A stretch of DNA of 64,000 bases from Saccharopolyspora erythraea (GCF_018141105.1 NZ_CP054839.1:7691411-7755410); one strand, 5' to 3'. Counted from the stretch's first letter, positions 9,419 through 18,240 are shown. Notes: generated from the letters alone by a model not told the origin. Program-made: numbers and translations.

Positions 9419-10584
9419 CGGCCACCTCCCTGCGACGGGTCGACGAGCGGCAGGGGAAGCGGTGGCAGCTGGCCCTTCTGCAGGGAGTTGATGGCCTGCG
9501 CCGGTGTGGGCAGCGGTGCCACGCCGTCGATGACCGGTTGCAGCGACTTGCAGGCGTCGGCCAGCGACAGCGGCACGTCCTGGCGGCCCGACTGCCGCAG
9601 GAGCTTGCAGACCGACACCAGCGGCGGCTGGTTCAGCTCGTTGATGTTCGCCCGGGTGTCGAGGGTGCCCGACGCGCCGTTGTAGGCGTTGTTCAGGTTG
9701 CTCAGCGCCAGCGGTGCGTTGTTCAGCGACTCGTCGAGCGCGGCCTTCTGCTTCACCAGGACCTGCGCGACGCCGTTGAGCTGGTCCACGTTGGACTTGA
9801 GGTTCGCCCGGTTGTCGCGCACGAAGCCCTCGACCTTGCCCAGCGCGACCGCGAGCTCGGCCATCGCCGCGGCGAAGTCCCCGCGCTCTGCGGCGAGGAA
9901 GGAGCTGACCTGCTGCATCTGGGTGTTGAACCGCCGGACCTGCTCGTCGTTGGCAGCCAGCATGGAGGTGAAGCGCTGGAGGTTGTCGACGGTGCCGAAG
10001 AACTCCTCGCTGTTGCCCGACATCGTCGTGCCCAGCTCGCCGAGGTGGCGGATGGAGTCGGCGAGCGCCTTGCCGTTGCCGTCCAGGTTGGCCGCACCGG
10101 TGTTGAGCAGCTCGGTCAGCGCCCCGTCGGCGTTGGCGCCCTGCGGCCCGAGCGCCGTGGTCAGCTGGTTGAGGCTGCGGTAGACCTGGTCGAGCTCGAC
10201 CGGCGTCGCGGTCCGATCACTTGGGATGACCGCGCCGTCCTCCATCGTCGGGCCGCCCTTGTAGACCGGTGCGAGCTGCACGTAGCGGTCGCTGACGACG
10301 CTGGGCGAGACCAGCACGGCGCCCGCGTCGGCGGGGACGTCGACGTCGCGGTCCAGCGACATGTCCACGCGCACCGTCCTGCCGTTGGGCCTGACCTCGT
10401 CGACGGTGCCGACCGCGACGCCCAGGATCCGGACGTCGCCGCCCGGGTAGACGCCGACCGCGGCGTCGAAGTAGGCGGTGATCCGGCGCTCGCTGCCGCT
10501 GAACAGCCACCACACGCCTGCGGTGGCGGCCAGCGCGAGCACGCAGGCCACGGCCAGCATCCGGGTCAGCGGGGGTTTCCTCAT
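9415..10584 (-). CDS. mceD: Mce family protein, MceD position
   Basis: 389 residues, ATG at 10584 overlapping the mceC stop as ATGA. A membrane anchor (LAVACVLALAATAGVWWLF, residues ~10-28) leads into the Mce domain (ITAYFDAAVGVYPGGDVRIL, VAVGTVDEVRPNGR), then ~250 residues of predominantly helical sequence and a short Pro/Leu-rich end (QLPPLPLPLVDPSQ). Fourth of six Mce subunits in a tightly overlapped operon, so translation is probably coupled. Assigned by order and domain; MceA-F paralogues resemble each other too much for the letter to be certain by sequence alone. Confidence 0.88.
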   Translation of the reverse strand: MRKPPLTRMLAVACVLALAATAGVWWLFSGSERRITAYFDAAVGVYPGGDVRILGVAVGTVDEVRPNGRTVRVDMSLDRDVDVPADAGAVLVSPSVVSDRYVQLAPVYKGGPTMEDGAVIPSDRTATPVELDQVYRSLNQLTTALGPQGANADGALTELLNTGAANLDGNGKALADSIRHLGELGTTMSGNSEEFFGTVDNLQRFTSMLAANDEQVRRFNTQMQQVSSFLAAERGDFAAAMAELAVALGKVEGFVRDNRANLKSNVDQLNGVAQVLVKQKAALDESLNNAPLALSNLNNAYNGASGTLDTRANINELNQPPLVSVCKLLRQSGRQDVPLSLADACKSLQPVIDGVAPLPTPAQAINSLQKGQLPPLPLPLVDPSQGGGR

Positions 10585-11561
10585 GGCTGGCAGCCCTTCT
10601 GGTTGATCGGGCCGACGGCGGGTGGCAGCAGACCGCAGATGTAGGTGTCGAACCAGCGGCCGTTGCCGAGCACGTTGGAGAACAGCCGGGTGAACGGCGC
10701 GAACCTCGCCAGGCTCGCGTCGAGGTTGTCCTGGTTGCGCTGGAGCAGCTTGGTCACCCGGTCGAGCTGCTCCAGGGTCGGGCCGAGCTGCGCGGCGTTG
10801 TCGTCGACCAGCCCGCTCAGCTGCGCCGACAGCTCGCGGGTGCCGTCCAGCAGCGACGAGATCGACTCCCGCCGGTGGCGGATCTCCTCCAGCAGCAGGT
10901 TCCCGTCGGCCAGCAGCCTCTCGAACTCCGCGTTGCGGTCGGCGACGGTTTTCGACACGTTGCTGGTGTTGGTCAGCAGCTGTTCGAGCTGCTCGTCGCG
11001 CGAGGCGATGGTCCGCGACAGCGCCGAAAGGCCGTCGAGCGCGCCGGTGACCTCGTCGGGTGTGCCGGCGAAGGTGTCGGACATGACCCGGAAGCTGTCT
11101 GCGAGCTGCTTGGTGTCGATCTGGCCGACCGTGTTGGACAGGTCGCTGAACGCCTCGATGACGTCGTAGGGCGACATCGTGCGCTGCACCGGGATCGGGT
11201 CCGAAGTGGAAAGCTCCTGGCCGCCCTGCGGGTCCAGCGCGAGGTACTTCTGCCCGAGCAGCGTCTTGATCTTGATGGCGGCGGTGGTGTGGTCACCGAG
11301 CCAGGCGTCCCTGACGCGGAACGACACCGTCACGTGGTCGCCGTCGAGCTCGACGTCGCTGACCGAGCCGACCTTCACCCCGGCCACCCGCACCTCGGCG
11401 TCGGGCTTGATGCCCGCCGCCTCGGTGAAGTGCGCCTGGTAGGTCTTGCCGCCCACGAACGGCAGGCTCTCGAAGTTCATCGCGAGGACGACCGCCAGCA
11501 CCAGCACCAGGATGCCTGCGATGCCGATCTTGAGCGGGTCGCGCTGCTGGAAGGAGCTCAT
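10581..11561 (-). CDS. mceC: Mce family protein, MceC position
   Basis: 326 residues from ATG at 11561, chosen because ATGA overlaps the mceB stop and GAGGTG lies upstream; a GTG at 11570 is possible. Membrane anchor IGIAGILVLVLAVVLAMNF, Mce domain (YQAHFTEAAGIKPDAEVRVA, VKVGSVSDVELDG) and a helical tube-forming region with repeated NTSNVSKTVADRNAEFERL-like heptads. The protein ends in a short segment with a conserved Cys pair region (TYICGLLPPAVG; KGCQP), shared with MceB here. Third of six Mce subunits of the lipid importer. Confidence 0.88.
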   Translation of the reverse strand: MSSFQQRDPLKIGIAGILVLVLAVVLAMNFESLPFVGGKTYQAHFTEAAGIKPDAEVRVAGVKVGSVSDVELDGDHVTVSFRVRDAWLGDHTTAAIKIKTLLGQKYLALDPQGGQELSTSDPIPVQRTMSPYDVIEAFSDLSNTVGQIDTKQLADSFRVMSDTFAGTPDEVTGALDGLSALSRTIASRDEQLEQLLTNTSNVSKTVADRNAEFERLLADGNLLLEEIRHRRESISSLLDGTRELSAQLSGLVDDNAAQLGPTLEQLDRVTKLLQRNQDNLDASLARFAPFTRLFSNVLGNGRWFDTYICGLLPPAVGPINQKGCQP

Positions 11562-12583
11562 CGCTGACACCTCGGCTGGGTGACCGGCGCGAGCGGCAAC
11601 GGCAGGTTGAGGTCACCGACCCCGACCGTGCCCTGCGCCTGGCACATGTAGAAGTTGAACCACGATCCGTGCGCCGCGGTGCGACTGATGGTCTCCACCT
11701 TCCCGGGCATGTTCTTCAGCCAGTGGTCGGTGAGCCGCTCGTGGTCGTTGAGGTTCTTCGACAGGTCGCCCAGCGCCGCGATGTCCTGCTGGAGACCGGG
11801 ACGTGCCTCCGACAGCAGCCCGGCGGTGGTGTTGGTGAGCCCGTCCATCGCGGTGACCGCGTCGCCGATCGAGTCGCGGTCGGCGGCCAGGCCGGACACC
11901 ACCTGCTGCAGCTGCACGATCAGCTCGGAGAGCTGATCGTCGCGTGCGTTGACCGTCTCCAGCGTGCCGTTGAGGTTGTCGATGACCTCACCGATCACCT
12001 GGTCCTTCGACGCGATCGTCGAGGTCAGCGACGCGGTGTGGGCCAGCAGGCTCTCCACCGTGCCGCCCTCGCCCTGCAGGACCTGGATGATCTCGAAGGA
12101 CAGCTTGTTGACGTCCTGCGGCGAGAGCGCCTGGAACAGCGGCTTGAAACCGCCGAGCAGCACGGTCAGGTCCAGCGCGGGACGGGTGCGCTCCAGCGGG
12201 ATCGTGCCGCCCGCGGGCAGGTAGCGCCCGGGAGAACCGGCGCCCTGCTCCAGCGAGATGTAGCGCTGGCCCACCAGGTTCCGGTACTTGACGGTGGCCG
12301 TCACCGACTCCGGCAGCCTGCGGTCGGTGACGCTGAACCGCACCTCGGCGACCCTGCGGTCGACGACGGCGATGTCCTGCACCTCGCCGACCTTGACCCC
12401 GGCGATGCGCACCTCGTCACCCTCGTTGAGCGCGGTGACGTCGGTGAACCGCGCGGTGTAGGTCTCGGCCGAACGCAGGTCGTTGTTGGCGATGGTGAGC
12501 ACCAGAATCCCGGTGGCAAGCACCGTGACCAGCACGAACACCAGGAACTTCACCAGCGGCCCGGTGATGCTGCGACCGTTCAC
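11558..12583 (-). CDS. mceB: Mce family protein, MceB position
   Basis: 341 residues, GTG at 12583 overlapping the mceA stop (GTGA). N-terminal anchor LVKFLVFVLVTVLATGILVL, then the Mce domain with YTARFTDVTALNEGDEVRIA and VKVGEVQDIAVVD, followed by helical repeats and a C-terminus with FNFYMCQAQG and QPRCQR, matching the two-Cys ending seen in the MceC-position protein. Second of six Mce subunits. All six genes abut or overlap, so stoichiometric expression is expected. Function (lipid or steroid uptake) is known for the family; the cargo here is not. Confidence 0.88.
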   Translation of the reverse strand: MNGRSITGPLVKFLVFVLVTVLATGILVLTIANNDLRSAETYTARFTDVTALNEGDEVRIAGVKVGEVQDIAVVDRRVAEVRFSVTDRRLPESVTATVKYRNLVGQRYISLEQGAGSPGRYLPAGGTIPLERTRPALDLTVLLGGFKPLFQALSPQDVNKLSFEIIQVLQGEGGTVESLLAHTASLTSTIASKDQVIGEVIDNLNGTLETVNARDDQLSELIVQLQQVVSGLAADRDSIGDAVTAMDGLTNTTAGLLSEARPGLQQDIAALGDLSKNLNDHERLTDHWLKNMPGKVETISRTAAHGSWFNFYMCQAQGTVGVGDLNLPLPLAPVTQPRCQR

Positions 12584-13953
12584 CGGTAACTCACCTCCGC
12601 ACCGCGCAGAACCGGCCCGACCAGCAGCGAACCCCAGCCCGGCACCTGAGCGGGCTCAACGCCTATCGAAGGCGCCAGCAGCGCGGAGATGAAGTCGCGC
12701 TCCATCGGGGAGTTCACCATCCCGAGACCGCCCGCCGACTGCGGCGAAGTGCTCGCCGGGGCGTTGCCCGCGGGCAGGTACTGCTCGCCCATGGACGGCG
12801 GCAGCAGCCCGCCGTCGACCGGCCGGGACGCCGGCGGCGGCACCGAACCGTCCTTGAACGGCCCGTCCGGCGGGTACTCCGGCACCGGGTCCGGCAGCGG
12901 CTCGACGTCGTAGCAGCGCGGGCCGCGCTTGTCGGCGAACTCCGGCTCGTCCTGGTTGGGGACGTACTTGCCGCGGTGGGGCACCACCTCCAGGGTGATG
13001 TGCAGTCCAGGCTCGGAGGTCCCCTCGCCGAACGCCTTGCGCACGATCGGCACGAACTCGTGCATCTGGTTGAGGAAGCAGGTGTACTCCGGCGAGTACT
13101 TGGCGAGGACGTCCAGCGTCGGCCGCTGGGCCTCACCGAGCCGGATCAGGTTCTTGCCGTTGTCCTGGAAGAACCGCGTCGCGTCCTGCGAGGTCGTGGT
13201 GAGCTGCGAGGTCAGCACCGAGAGGTTGTCCTTCTGCGCCACCAGCGTGCGGGAGGTGGTGGACAGGTTCTCCAGCGCCTCCAGAACGTCCGGCGCGGCT
13301 TCCTCGTAGGTCTCGGCGACCCCGACCAGCTCGCGCAGGTTCTCCCGCAGGTCCGGCACCGACGGGTTCAGGCCGTCGAGGTAGGTGTTGAGCTGCGACA
13401 GCGTCTCGCCCAGCGGCCTGCCCCGTCCTTCCAGCGCCTGGCTCAGCGAGTTCAGCGTCACCGCCAGCTCGTCGGGGTGCACCGCCTGCAGCACCGGCAT
13501 CGTGTCGGCCAGCACCGTCTCCAGCTCGACCGCCGCGCTGCTGCGGTCCTGCTCGATCACGTCGCCCGAGGCCAGCACGGCACCGGAGGAGTTCTCGGGC
13601 ACCTCGAGGGAGACGTATCGCTCGCCGAACAGCGTCCGCGGCAGCAACCGCGCCGACACGTCGGCGGGCAGCCGGCTCGCCTTGTCCGGCTCCAGCGCAA
13701 GGTGCAGCTTCGCGCCGTCGGCGGTCGGCTCGATCTCCCTGACCCGCCCGACGATCATGCCGCGCACCTTCACGTCCGAGTCGGCCATGAGCTGGTTGCC
13801 CACCGACGCGGTGTGCAGCACGACGTCCACGCTCGAGGTGAACGCGCGCTGGTAGGTGGCCACGGTCAGGCTCAGGAACAGCACGATGGTCATCAGGAAG
13901 GCGACGCCCAGAAGGCGGCGCCGCAACGTCGTCATCGCCCCTCTGGCGCTCAT
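12580..13953 (-). CDS. mceA: Mce family protein, MceA position
   Basis: 457 residues from ATG at 13953, which overlaps the stop of the permease gene as ATGA; MTTLRRR at 13935 is an alternative start. Membrane anchor (LLGVAFLMTIVLFLSLTVATY) and Mce domain (VDVVLHTASVGNQLMADSDV, MIVGRVREIEPTADG) are followed by the helical region and a Pro/Gly-rich C-terminus (from ~370: PEYPPDGPFKDGSVPPPASR). It is the first and longest Mce subunit. The open frame continues upstream into the permease gene, but in a frame that does not encode the permease, so that extension is not part of the protein. Confidence 0.88.
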   Translation of the reverse strand: MSARGAMTTLRRRLLGVAFLMTIVLFLSLTVATYQRAFTSSVDVVLHTASVGNQLMADSDVKVRGMIVGRVREIEPTADGAKLHLALEPDKASRLPADVSARLLPRTLFGERYVSLEVPENSSGAVLASGDVIEQDRSSAAVELETVLADTMPVLQAVHPDELAVTLNSLSQALEGRGRPLGETLSQLNTYLDGLNPSVPDLRENLRELVGVAETYEEAAPDVLEALENLSTTSRTLVAQKDNLSVLTSQLTTTSQDATRFFQDNGKNLIRLGEAQRPTLDVLAKYSPEYTCFLNQMHEFVPIVRKAFGEGTSEPGLHITLEVVPHRGKYVPNQDEPEFADKRGPRCYDVEPLPDPVPEYPPDGPFKDGSVPPPASRPVDGGLLPPSMGEQYLPAGNAPASTSPQSAGGLGMVNSPMERDFISALLAPSIGVEPAQVPGWGSLLVGPVLRGAEVSYR

Positions 13954-14789
13954 CCGGTGATCCGAACCGTCGTCGTGGTGCCCCAGATCGCGAGGCTGAG
14001 GAAGAAGTCCAGCAGCGCGGTGGTCACGATCGCGGTCCGCACCGCGCGCCCCACCGCGACGCCGACCCCGGCGGGGCCGCCGCTGGCCCGGTAGCCGTAG
14101 TAGCAGTGCGTCATGATCACCACCACGCTGAAGACCAGGACCTTCCCGAAGGACCACAGCACGTCCTCGGGAGGCAGGAACAGGTTGAAGTAATGGTCGT
14201 AGGTGCCCGCCGACTGCCCGTAGACGTGCACCGTCACCAACCGGGCCGCCAGGTAGGAGGTCAGCAGCCCCAGCACGTAGAGCGGGACCACCGCGACGAA
14301 TCCCGCCACCACCCGCGTGGTCACCAGGTACGGCAGGCTCGGCACGCCCATCGTCTCCAGCGCGTCGATCTCGTCGGAGATCCGCATCGCGCCGAGCTGC
14401 GCGGTGAACCCGGAGCCGACCGTGGCCGACAGCGCCAGCCCGGCCACCAGCGGCGCGATCTCGCGGGTGTTGAAGTAGGCCGACACGAACCCGGCGAACG
14501 CCGAGGTGCCGATCTGGTTCAGCGCCGCGTAGCCCTGCAGGCCGACCACGGTGCCGGTGAACAGGGTCATGCCGACCATCACGCCGACCGTGCCGCCGAT
14601 GACCGCCAGCGCGCCGCTGCCGAAGCTCACCTCGGCCAGCAGCCGCATCGTCTCCTTGGCGTAGCGCGTGACCGCCTTGGGGATCCACGCCAGCGTCCGC
14701 AGGTAGAACGACATCTGGTCGCCCAGGTCGTCGAGGAACTCCAGCGGCCTGCGAACAATCCGGCGCGCCCGCCGGGAAACCGTCACCAT
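13950..14789 (-). CDS. yrbEB: MlaE/YrbE-family ABC permease, second of pair
   Basis: 279 residues from ATG at 14789 (MVTVSRRARRIVRR). Five or so hydrophobic segments and the MlaE signature region with FTAQLGAMRISDEIDALETM, in which the cytoplasmic helix that touches the ATPase carries the conserved Glu-rich EIDALE motif. It pairs with the adjacent YrbE protein as the transmembrane dimer of the Mce ABC transporter. It starts 5 bp after the other permease and overlaps mceA by 4 bp. Related to bacterial MlaE, but the Mce cargo is taken inward in studied actinobacteria. Confidence 0.92.
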   Translation of the reverse strand: MVTVSRRARRIVRRPLEFLDDLGDQMSFYLRTLAWIPKAVTRYAKETMRLLAEVSFGSGALAVIGGTVGVMVGMTLFTGTVVGLQGYAALNQIGTSAFAGFVSAYFNTREIAPLVAGLALSATVGSGFTAQLGAMRISDEIDALETMGVPSLPYLVTTRVVAGFVAVVPLYVLGLLTSYLAARLVTVHVYGQSAGTYDHYFNLFLPPEDVLWSFGKVLVFSVVVIMTHCYYGYRASGGPAGVGVAVGRAVRTAIVTTALLDFFLSLAIWGTTTTVRITG

Positions 14790-14794
14790 CCGCC

Positions 14795-15586
14795 TCACAT
14801 CCCCTTGGGCGGCACGAGCTGCAGGTAGATCGTGGTCAGCACGAAGTTCACCGCGAACAGCAGCAGGAACGTGATCACCACCGACTGGTTGACCGCGTCG
14901 CCGACGCCCTTCGGGCCGGGCGGCGGGTTCAGGCCGCGGTAGGCGGCCACCACGCCGGCCAGGAACCCGAAGATCAGTGCCTTCAGCTCGCTGATCCAGA
15001 TGTCGGGCAGCTGCGCCAGCGCGTTGAAACTGGCCATGTAGGCGCCGGGCGTGCCGCCCTGCATGATCACGTTGAAGAAGTAGCCGCCCATCACGCCGAC
15101 GACGCTGACCATGCCGTTGAGCAGCACCGCGACCAGCATCGCGGCCAGCACCCTCGGCACCACCAGCCGGTGCACTGGCGAGACGCCGAGCACCTCCATC
15201 GCGTCGATCTCGTCGCGGATCTTGCGCGAGCCGAGGTCGGCGCAGATCGCCGAACCGCCCGCGCCCGCGATCAGCAGCGCGGTCACGATCGGGCTGGCCT
15301 GCTGGATGATCGCCAGCACGCTCGCGCCACCGGTGAACGACTGCGCGCCGATCTGGCGGGTCAGCGAACCGAGCTGCAGCGCGATCACCGCGCCGAACGG
15401 GATCGCGACCAGCGCGGTCGGCAGGATCGTGACGCTGGCGATGAACCAGCACTGCTGGACGAACTCGCGGACCTGGAACGGGCGCTTCGGCAACGCCCGG
15501 CCAACGTCGAGCATCAGCGCGAACAGGCGTCCGGTCTCGCGGATCCCGCCCGCCCCGGGGAACCGGACCTGGGAGGGTGCCCTCAC
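14795..15586 (-). CDS. yrbEA: MlaE/YrbE-family ABC permease, first of pair
   Basis: 263 residues, start at 15586 overlapping the ATPase stop by 4 bp. Hydrophobic MlaE-type permease with ASVTILPTALVAIPFGAVIA, the motif SAICADLGSRKIRDEIDAME facing the ATPase, and a C-terminal helix ending LQLVPPKGM. Together with the next gene it forms the membrane channel that the MceG-type ATPase drives. Order ATPase-YrbE-YrbE-MceA-F is the complete actinobacterial arrangement; in mycobacteria the ATPase gene usually stands alone, so having it in the operon is more like Streptomyces. Confidence 0.92.
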   Translation of the reverse strand: MRAPSQVRFPGAGGIRETGRLFALMLDVGRALPKRPFQVREFVQQCWFIASVTILPTALVAIPFGAVIALQLGSLTRQIGAQSFTGGASVLAIIQQASPIVTALLIAGAGGSAICADLGSRKIRDEIDAMEVLGVSPVHRLVVPRVLAAMLVAVLLNGMVSVVGVMGGYFFNVIMQGGTPGAYMASFNALAQLPDIWISELKALIFGFLAGVVAAYRGLNPPPGPKGVGDAVNQSVVITFLLLFAVNFVLTTIYLQLVPPKGM

Positions 15587-16770
15587 TGCTCACCGCCCCG
15601 CTTGCGGCCGAACCAGCGCCTGCGCTGCCCGGCGCCGGTCTCGGGCTCCGGCTCCCGGGTCCACGCCGGCTCGCCGCCCGCCGGGACGTGCTCCTGCACG
15701 CGCGGGCGCGGCGACGGCTTGCGGTGCGGCAGCGGTGCCTGCCTCGGGACCTGGGCGACTTCGGGATCGTTGAGCGAGCCCTGCATCGACTCGGTGCGCG
15801 CGAGGTCCTGCGGGTGGATCGTCTTCATGATCTCCTGCTGCGCGGCCGGGGCCAGCTTGCCGAGGTCGCGCATCACCCGCGCCTGCCTGCGGCGCACCGC
15901 CGAGCGCTCCGGCAGGCCGGGCGAGACCTCCAGCTGCGGGATGATGTGCGGCACGCCCTTGTCGGCGCCGCGCAGCTCCGCCAGCTCGGCGGCCATCTGC
16001 CCGGCGTCCTTCTCCTCGCTCATGCCGATCGGGCCCTGCCTGCGGCCGTTGAGGAACTGCTCGACGACCGGTTCGGTCGAGGTCAGCAGCACCTCCCGCG
16101 GGCCGTACATGACCAGGTTGCGGCGGAACAGCATGCCGATGTTGTCCGGAACGGTCCGCGCGGTGCCGATGTCGTGGGTGACGATCAGGAACGTCGCGTC
16201 GATCTGGGCGTTGAGGTCGACGATGAGCTGGTTCAGGTACGCGGTGCGCACCGGGTCGAGACCGGAGTCCGGCTCGTCGAACAGGATGATCTCCGGATCG
16301 AGCACGAGCGCCCTGGCCAGTCCGGCGCGCTTTCGCATACCGCCGGAAATCTCGCCGGGCAGCTTCTCCTCCGCCCCGAGGAGACCGACCATCTCCATCT
16401 TCTCGAGAACGACCTCGCGGACCTCGGACTCGGACTTGCGGGTGTGCTCGCGCAGCGGGAACGCGATGTTGTCGAAGAGGTTCATGGAGCCGAACAGCGC
16501 ACCGTCCTGGAACAGCACGCCGAACAGCTTGCGGATCTCGTAGAGCTGGGACTCCGAGCAGTCGCAGACGTCCACGCCGTTGATCAGGACACGGCCCTGC
16601 TCGGGCTTGAGCAATCCGACGAGGGATTTCAGGAACACCGACTTGCCGGTGCCCGACGGTCCCAGCAGGACGCTGATCTCACCGGCCGGAAGCGTCAGCG
16701 TCACGTCCCGCCAGATGGTCTGGGAGCCGAACGACTTGGAGAGTCCGTCGACGACCACCTCGACGCCCAT
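15583..16770 (-). CDS. mceG: ABC transporter ATPase of the Mce system (MceG/Mkl-type)
   Basis: 395 residues from ATG at 16770, chosen because GGAGGT stands four bases upstream. Walker A is GPSGTGKS (37-44), signature SGGMRKRAGLARAL, Walker B ILFDEPDSGLDP, H-loop VTHDIGT: a complete nucleotide-binding domain of the MlaF type. About 140 residues follow the ABC fold (from SEEKDAGQMAAELAELRG), a C-terminal extension typical of MceG and longer here, ending in a charged Arg-rich tail; in this family the extension is regulatory. It powers the YrbE/Mce importer. First gene of the operon, behind a structured leader element. mceG/mkl also lies between rplL and rpoB in mycobacteria. Confidence 0.93.
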   Translation of the reverse strand: MGVEVVVDGLSKSFGSQTIWRDVTLTLPAGEISVLLGPSGTGKSVFLKSLVGLLKPEQGRVLINGVDVCDCSESQLYEIRKLFGVLFQDGALFGSMNLFDNIAFPLREHTRKSESEVREVVLEKMEMVGLLGAEEKLPGEISGGMRKRAGLARALVLDPEIILFDEPDSGLDPVRTAYLNQLIVDLNAQIDATFLIVTHDIGTARTVPDNIGMLFRRNLVMYGPREVLLTSTEPVVEQFLNGRRQGPIGMSEEKDAGQMAAELAELRGADKGVPHIIPQLEVSPGLPERSAVRRRQARVMRDLGKLAPAAQQEIMKTIHPQDLARTESMQGSLNDPEVAQVPRQAPLPHRKPSPRPRVQEHVPAGGEPAWTREPEPETGAGQRRRWFGRKRGGEQ

Positions 16771-16801
16771 GAGCACCTCCGCATCCTTCGTCGTCCCCGG
16801 G

Positions 16802-16880
16802 CGTTGCACCCTCCCCGGACGGGGAGCCTGGCATACGTGATGCGCTTAACGAAGGTCGTTCGCATCACACCTGTGCAACG
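16802..16880 (-). ncRNA. Candidate structured leader (three-way junction) of the mce operon
   Basis: Read on the minus strand, CGTTGCAC (16880-16873) pairs with GTGCAACG (16809-16802), enclosing two further perfect helices. One is GTGATGCG (16868-16861) with CGCATCAC (16844-16837), capped by AACGA-CCT-TCGTT with a 3-nt AAG bulge. The other is CTCCCCG-TC-CGGGGAG (16826-16811). That is a closed three-way junction 32 nt before the mceG start and just upstream of its Shine-Dalgarno. A TAACCT hexamer (16900-16895) could start transcription near 16888, just before the outer helix. It may instead be DNA operators for a repressor. No known riboswitch class is recognised. Confidence 0.5.
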
Positions 16881-17030
16881 AGCACGACCCGCGCAGGTTA
16901 CTCACGAGTTGGGTTCCTTTTCCAGACCCGCTTGATCAATAGATGATTTGTCCGATCTCGGCGGCTCCGGCATTTCCCGGATTTGTCACGGGCGTCCAGG
17001 TCCGCATCGTGGAAAGCTCATGGAACGCGA

Positions 17031-17062
17031 AAAGGGCGGACACCCGTGGGTGTCCGCCCTTT
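17031..17062 (-). terminator. Terminator after rplL
   Basis: Perfect 15-bp inverted repeat (17031-17045 with 17048-17062) just downstream of the rplL stop, with a short T-tract on the minus strand. It separates the ribosomal-protein unit from the mce operon. Confidence 0.85.
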
Positions 17063-17082
17063 CACGCTGCGTCAGCGAGAAA

Positions 17083-17469
17083 TCACTTGAGGGAGACCTT
17101 GGCGCCGGACTCCTCCAGCTTGGCCTTCGCCTCGTTGCCCTTCTCCTTGTCGACCTTCTCCAGGATCGGCTTCGGGGCGCCCTCGACGAGCTCCTTGGCC
17201 TCCTTCAGGCCCAGGCCGGAGACGATCTCACGGACGACCTTGATGACCTGGATCTTCTTGTCGCCGGCCGACTCCAGGATGACGTCGAACTCGTCCTGCT
17301 CCTCGGCGGCCGGGGCAGCGGCACCGGCGGCGGCCGGGGCGGCGGCGGCAACCGGGGCGGCGGCGGTGACGTCGAAGGTCTCCTCGAACTCCTTGAGGAA
17401 GCTCGACAGCTCCAGGAGGGTCATCTCCTTGAAGACGTCCAACAGCTCTTCGTTGCTCAGCTTCGCCAT
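17083..17469 (-). CDS. rplL: 50S ribosomal protein L7/L12
   Basis: 128 residues from ATG at 17469 ([20 protein letters not shown]). N-terminal dimerisation helix pair, an Ala/Pro-rich flexible hinge (~36-55) and a C-terminal domain with [20 protein letters not shown] and [16 protein letters not shown], the surface that recruits elongation factors to the ribosomal stalk. The length is normal for the family. It is co-transcribed behind rplJ (99 bp gap) and ends at a strong terminator. An upstream in-frame start at 17502 would add a non-conserved extension and is rejected. Confidence 0.98.
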   Translation of the reverse strand: MAKLSNEELLDVFKEMTLLELSSFLKEFEETFDVTAAAPVAAAAPAAAGAAAPAAEEQDEFDVILESAGDKKIQVIKVVREIVSGLGLKEAKELVEGAPKPILEKVDKEKGNEAKAKLEESGAKVSLK

Positions 17470-17568
17470 GGTGGCGTTCCTTTCACATCGGTGCCCGCGC
17501 ACCCGCGAGCAGATCTTGGGTGGTGGTGCGGCCGAAGCACCCGGCGCTCACCTGGGTCCACAACGGAC

Positions 17569-18102
17569 TCAGGAGGCGTCGGCCTCGCCGCCCTCCCTCT
17601 TCTCCTGAAGGGCGGCGGCCAGACGCGCGGCCTTGGTCGCCGGGGCGGCGAACAGGGCGGCGGCCTGGCTCATCTTGGCCTTCATGGCCCCGGCGAGCTT
17701 GCCGAGGGTGACCTCGCGGGAGTCGAGGTCGGCGATCGACTCGACCTCGGAGACCGAGATCGGGCGGCCATCCATGTAGCCGCCCTTGATCACCAGCGCC
17801 TTGTTCTCCTTGGAGAACTCCTTCAGCGCCTTGGCGGCATCCACGGGCTCGCCCTCGATGAAGGCGATCGCGGTCGGGCCCTCGAAGAGCTCGTCGAGAC
17901 CCTCGACACCCGACTGCTCCGCGGCCCGCTTGACCAGCGTGTTCTTCGCGACACGGTAGGTCGCGCCCTCGCCGAGGGCGCGGCGCAGCTGAACCAGCTT
18001 CGCCATGGACAGCCCGCGGTACTCGGTCACGACCGCAGCGGTCGCGGTGTTGAACCGCTCCGCGATCTCGTTGACCGCGTCGACCTTGTCAGGCTTCGCC
18101 AT
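17569..18102 (-). CDS. rplJ: 50S ribosomal protein L10
   Basis: 177 residues, ATG at 18102 with GAGAGGAGG upstream. Begins [18 protein letters not shown], with the rRNA-binding globular domain ([30 protein letters not shown]) and a C-terminal helix (~135-160) that docks L7/L12 dimers at the base of the ribosomal stalk, followed by a short charged tail. In bacteria the L10-L7/L12 complex represses its own mRNA by binding the leader; a leader hairpin matching that scheme is present just upstream. Followed by rplL. Confidence 0.97.
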   Translation of the reverse strand: MAKPDKVDAVNEIAERFNTATAAVVTEYRGLSMAKLVQLRRALGEGATYRVAKNTLVKRAAEQSGVEGLDELFEGPTAIAFIEGEPVDAAKALKEFSKENKALVIKGGYMDGRPISVSEVESIADLDSREVTLGKLAGAMKAKMSQAAALFAAPATKAARLAAALQEKREGGEADAS

Positions 18103-18114
18103 GTCGCCTCCTCT

Positions 18115-18240
18115 CTAGTGCTTCGCGACTACAGAAGGTCCGGGCGACCGCCCGCCGGGGCGGTGTCCGGACCGATCCACCTGTCGAAAAGCCCTGAGAC
18201 GACAAAACGCCCCGGCGCAGCAAGCACGGGGCGTGAAAAA
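18115..18240 (-). ncRNA. L10 (rplJ) leader RNA
   Basis: The leader before rplJ contains an 8-bp hairpin ACGCCCCG/CGGGGCGT (18207-18234, 12-nt loop) followed on the minus strand by TTTTG, looking like an attenuator, and then further GC-rich pairing before the rplJ Shine-Dalgarno. Position and composition fit the autoregulatory L10 leader; the exact kink-turn was not verified, so boundaries are approximate. Confidence 0.55.

Noticed and set aside
13954-14688. Possible long N-terminal extension of mceA
   Set aside because: The frame is open but runs through the permease gene out of its frame, with Arg/Gly/Ala-rich shadow sequence; the ATGA overlap at 13953 gives a clear start.
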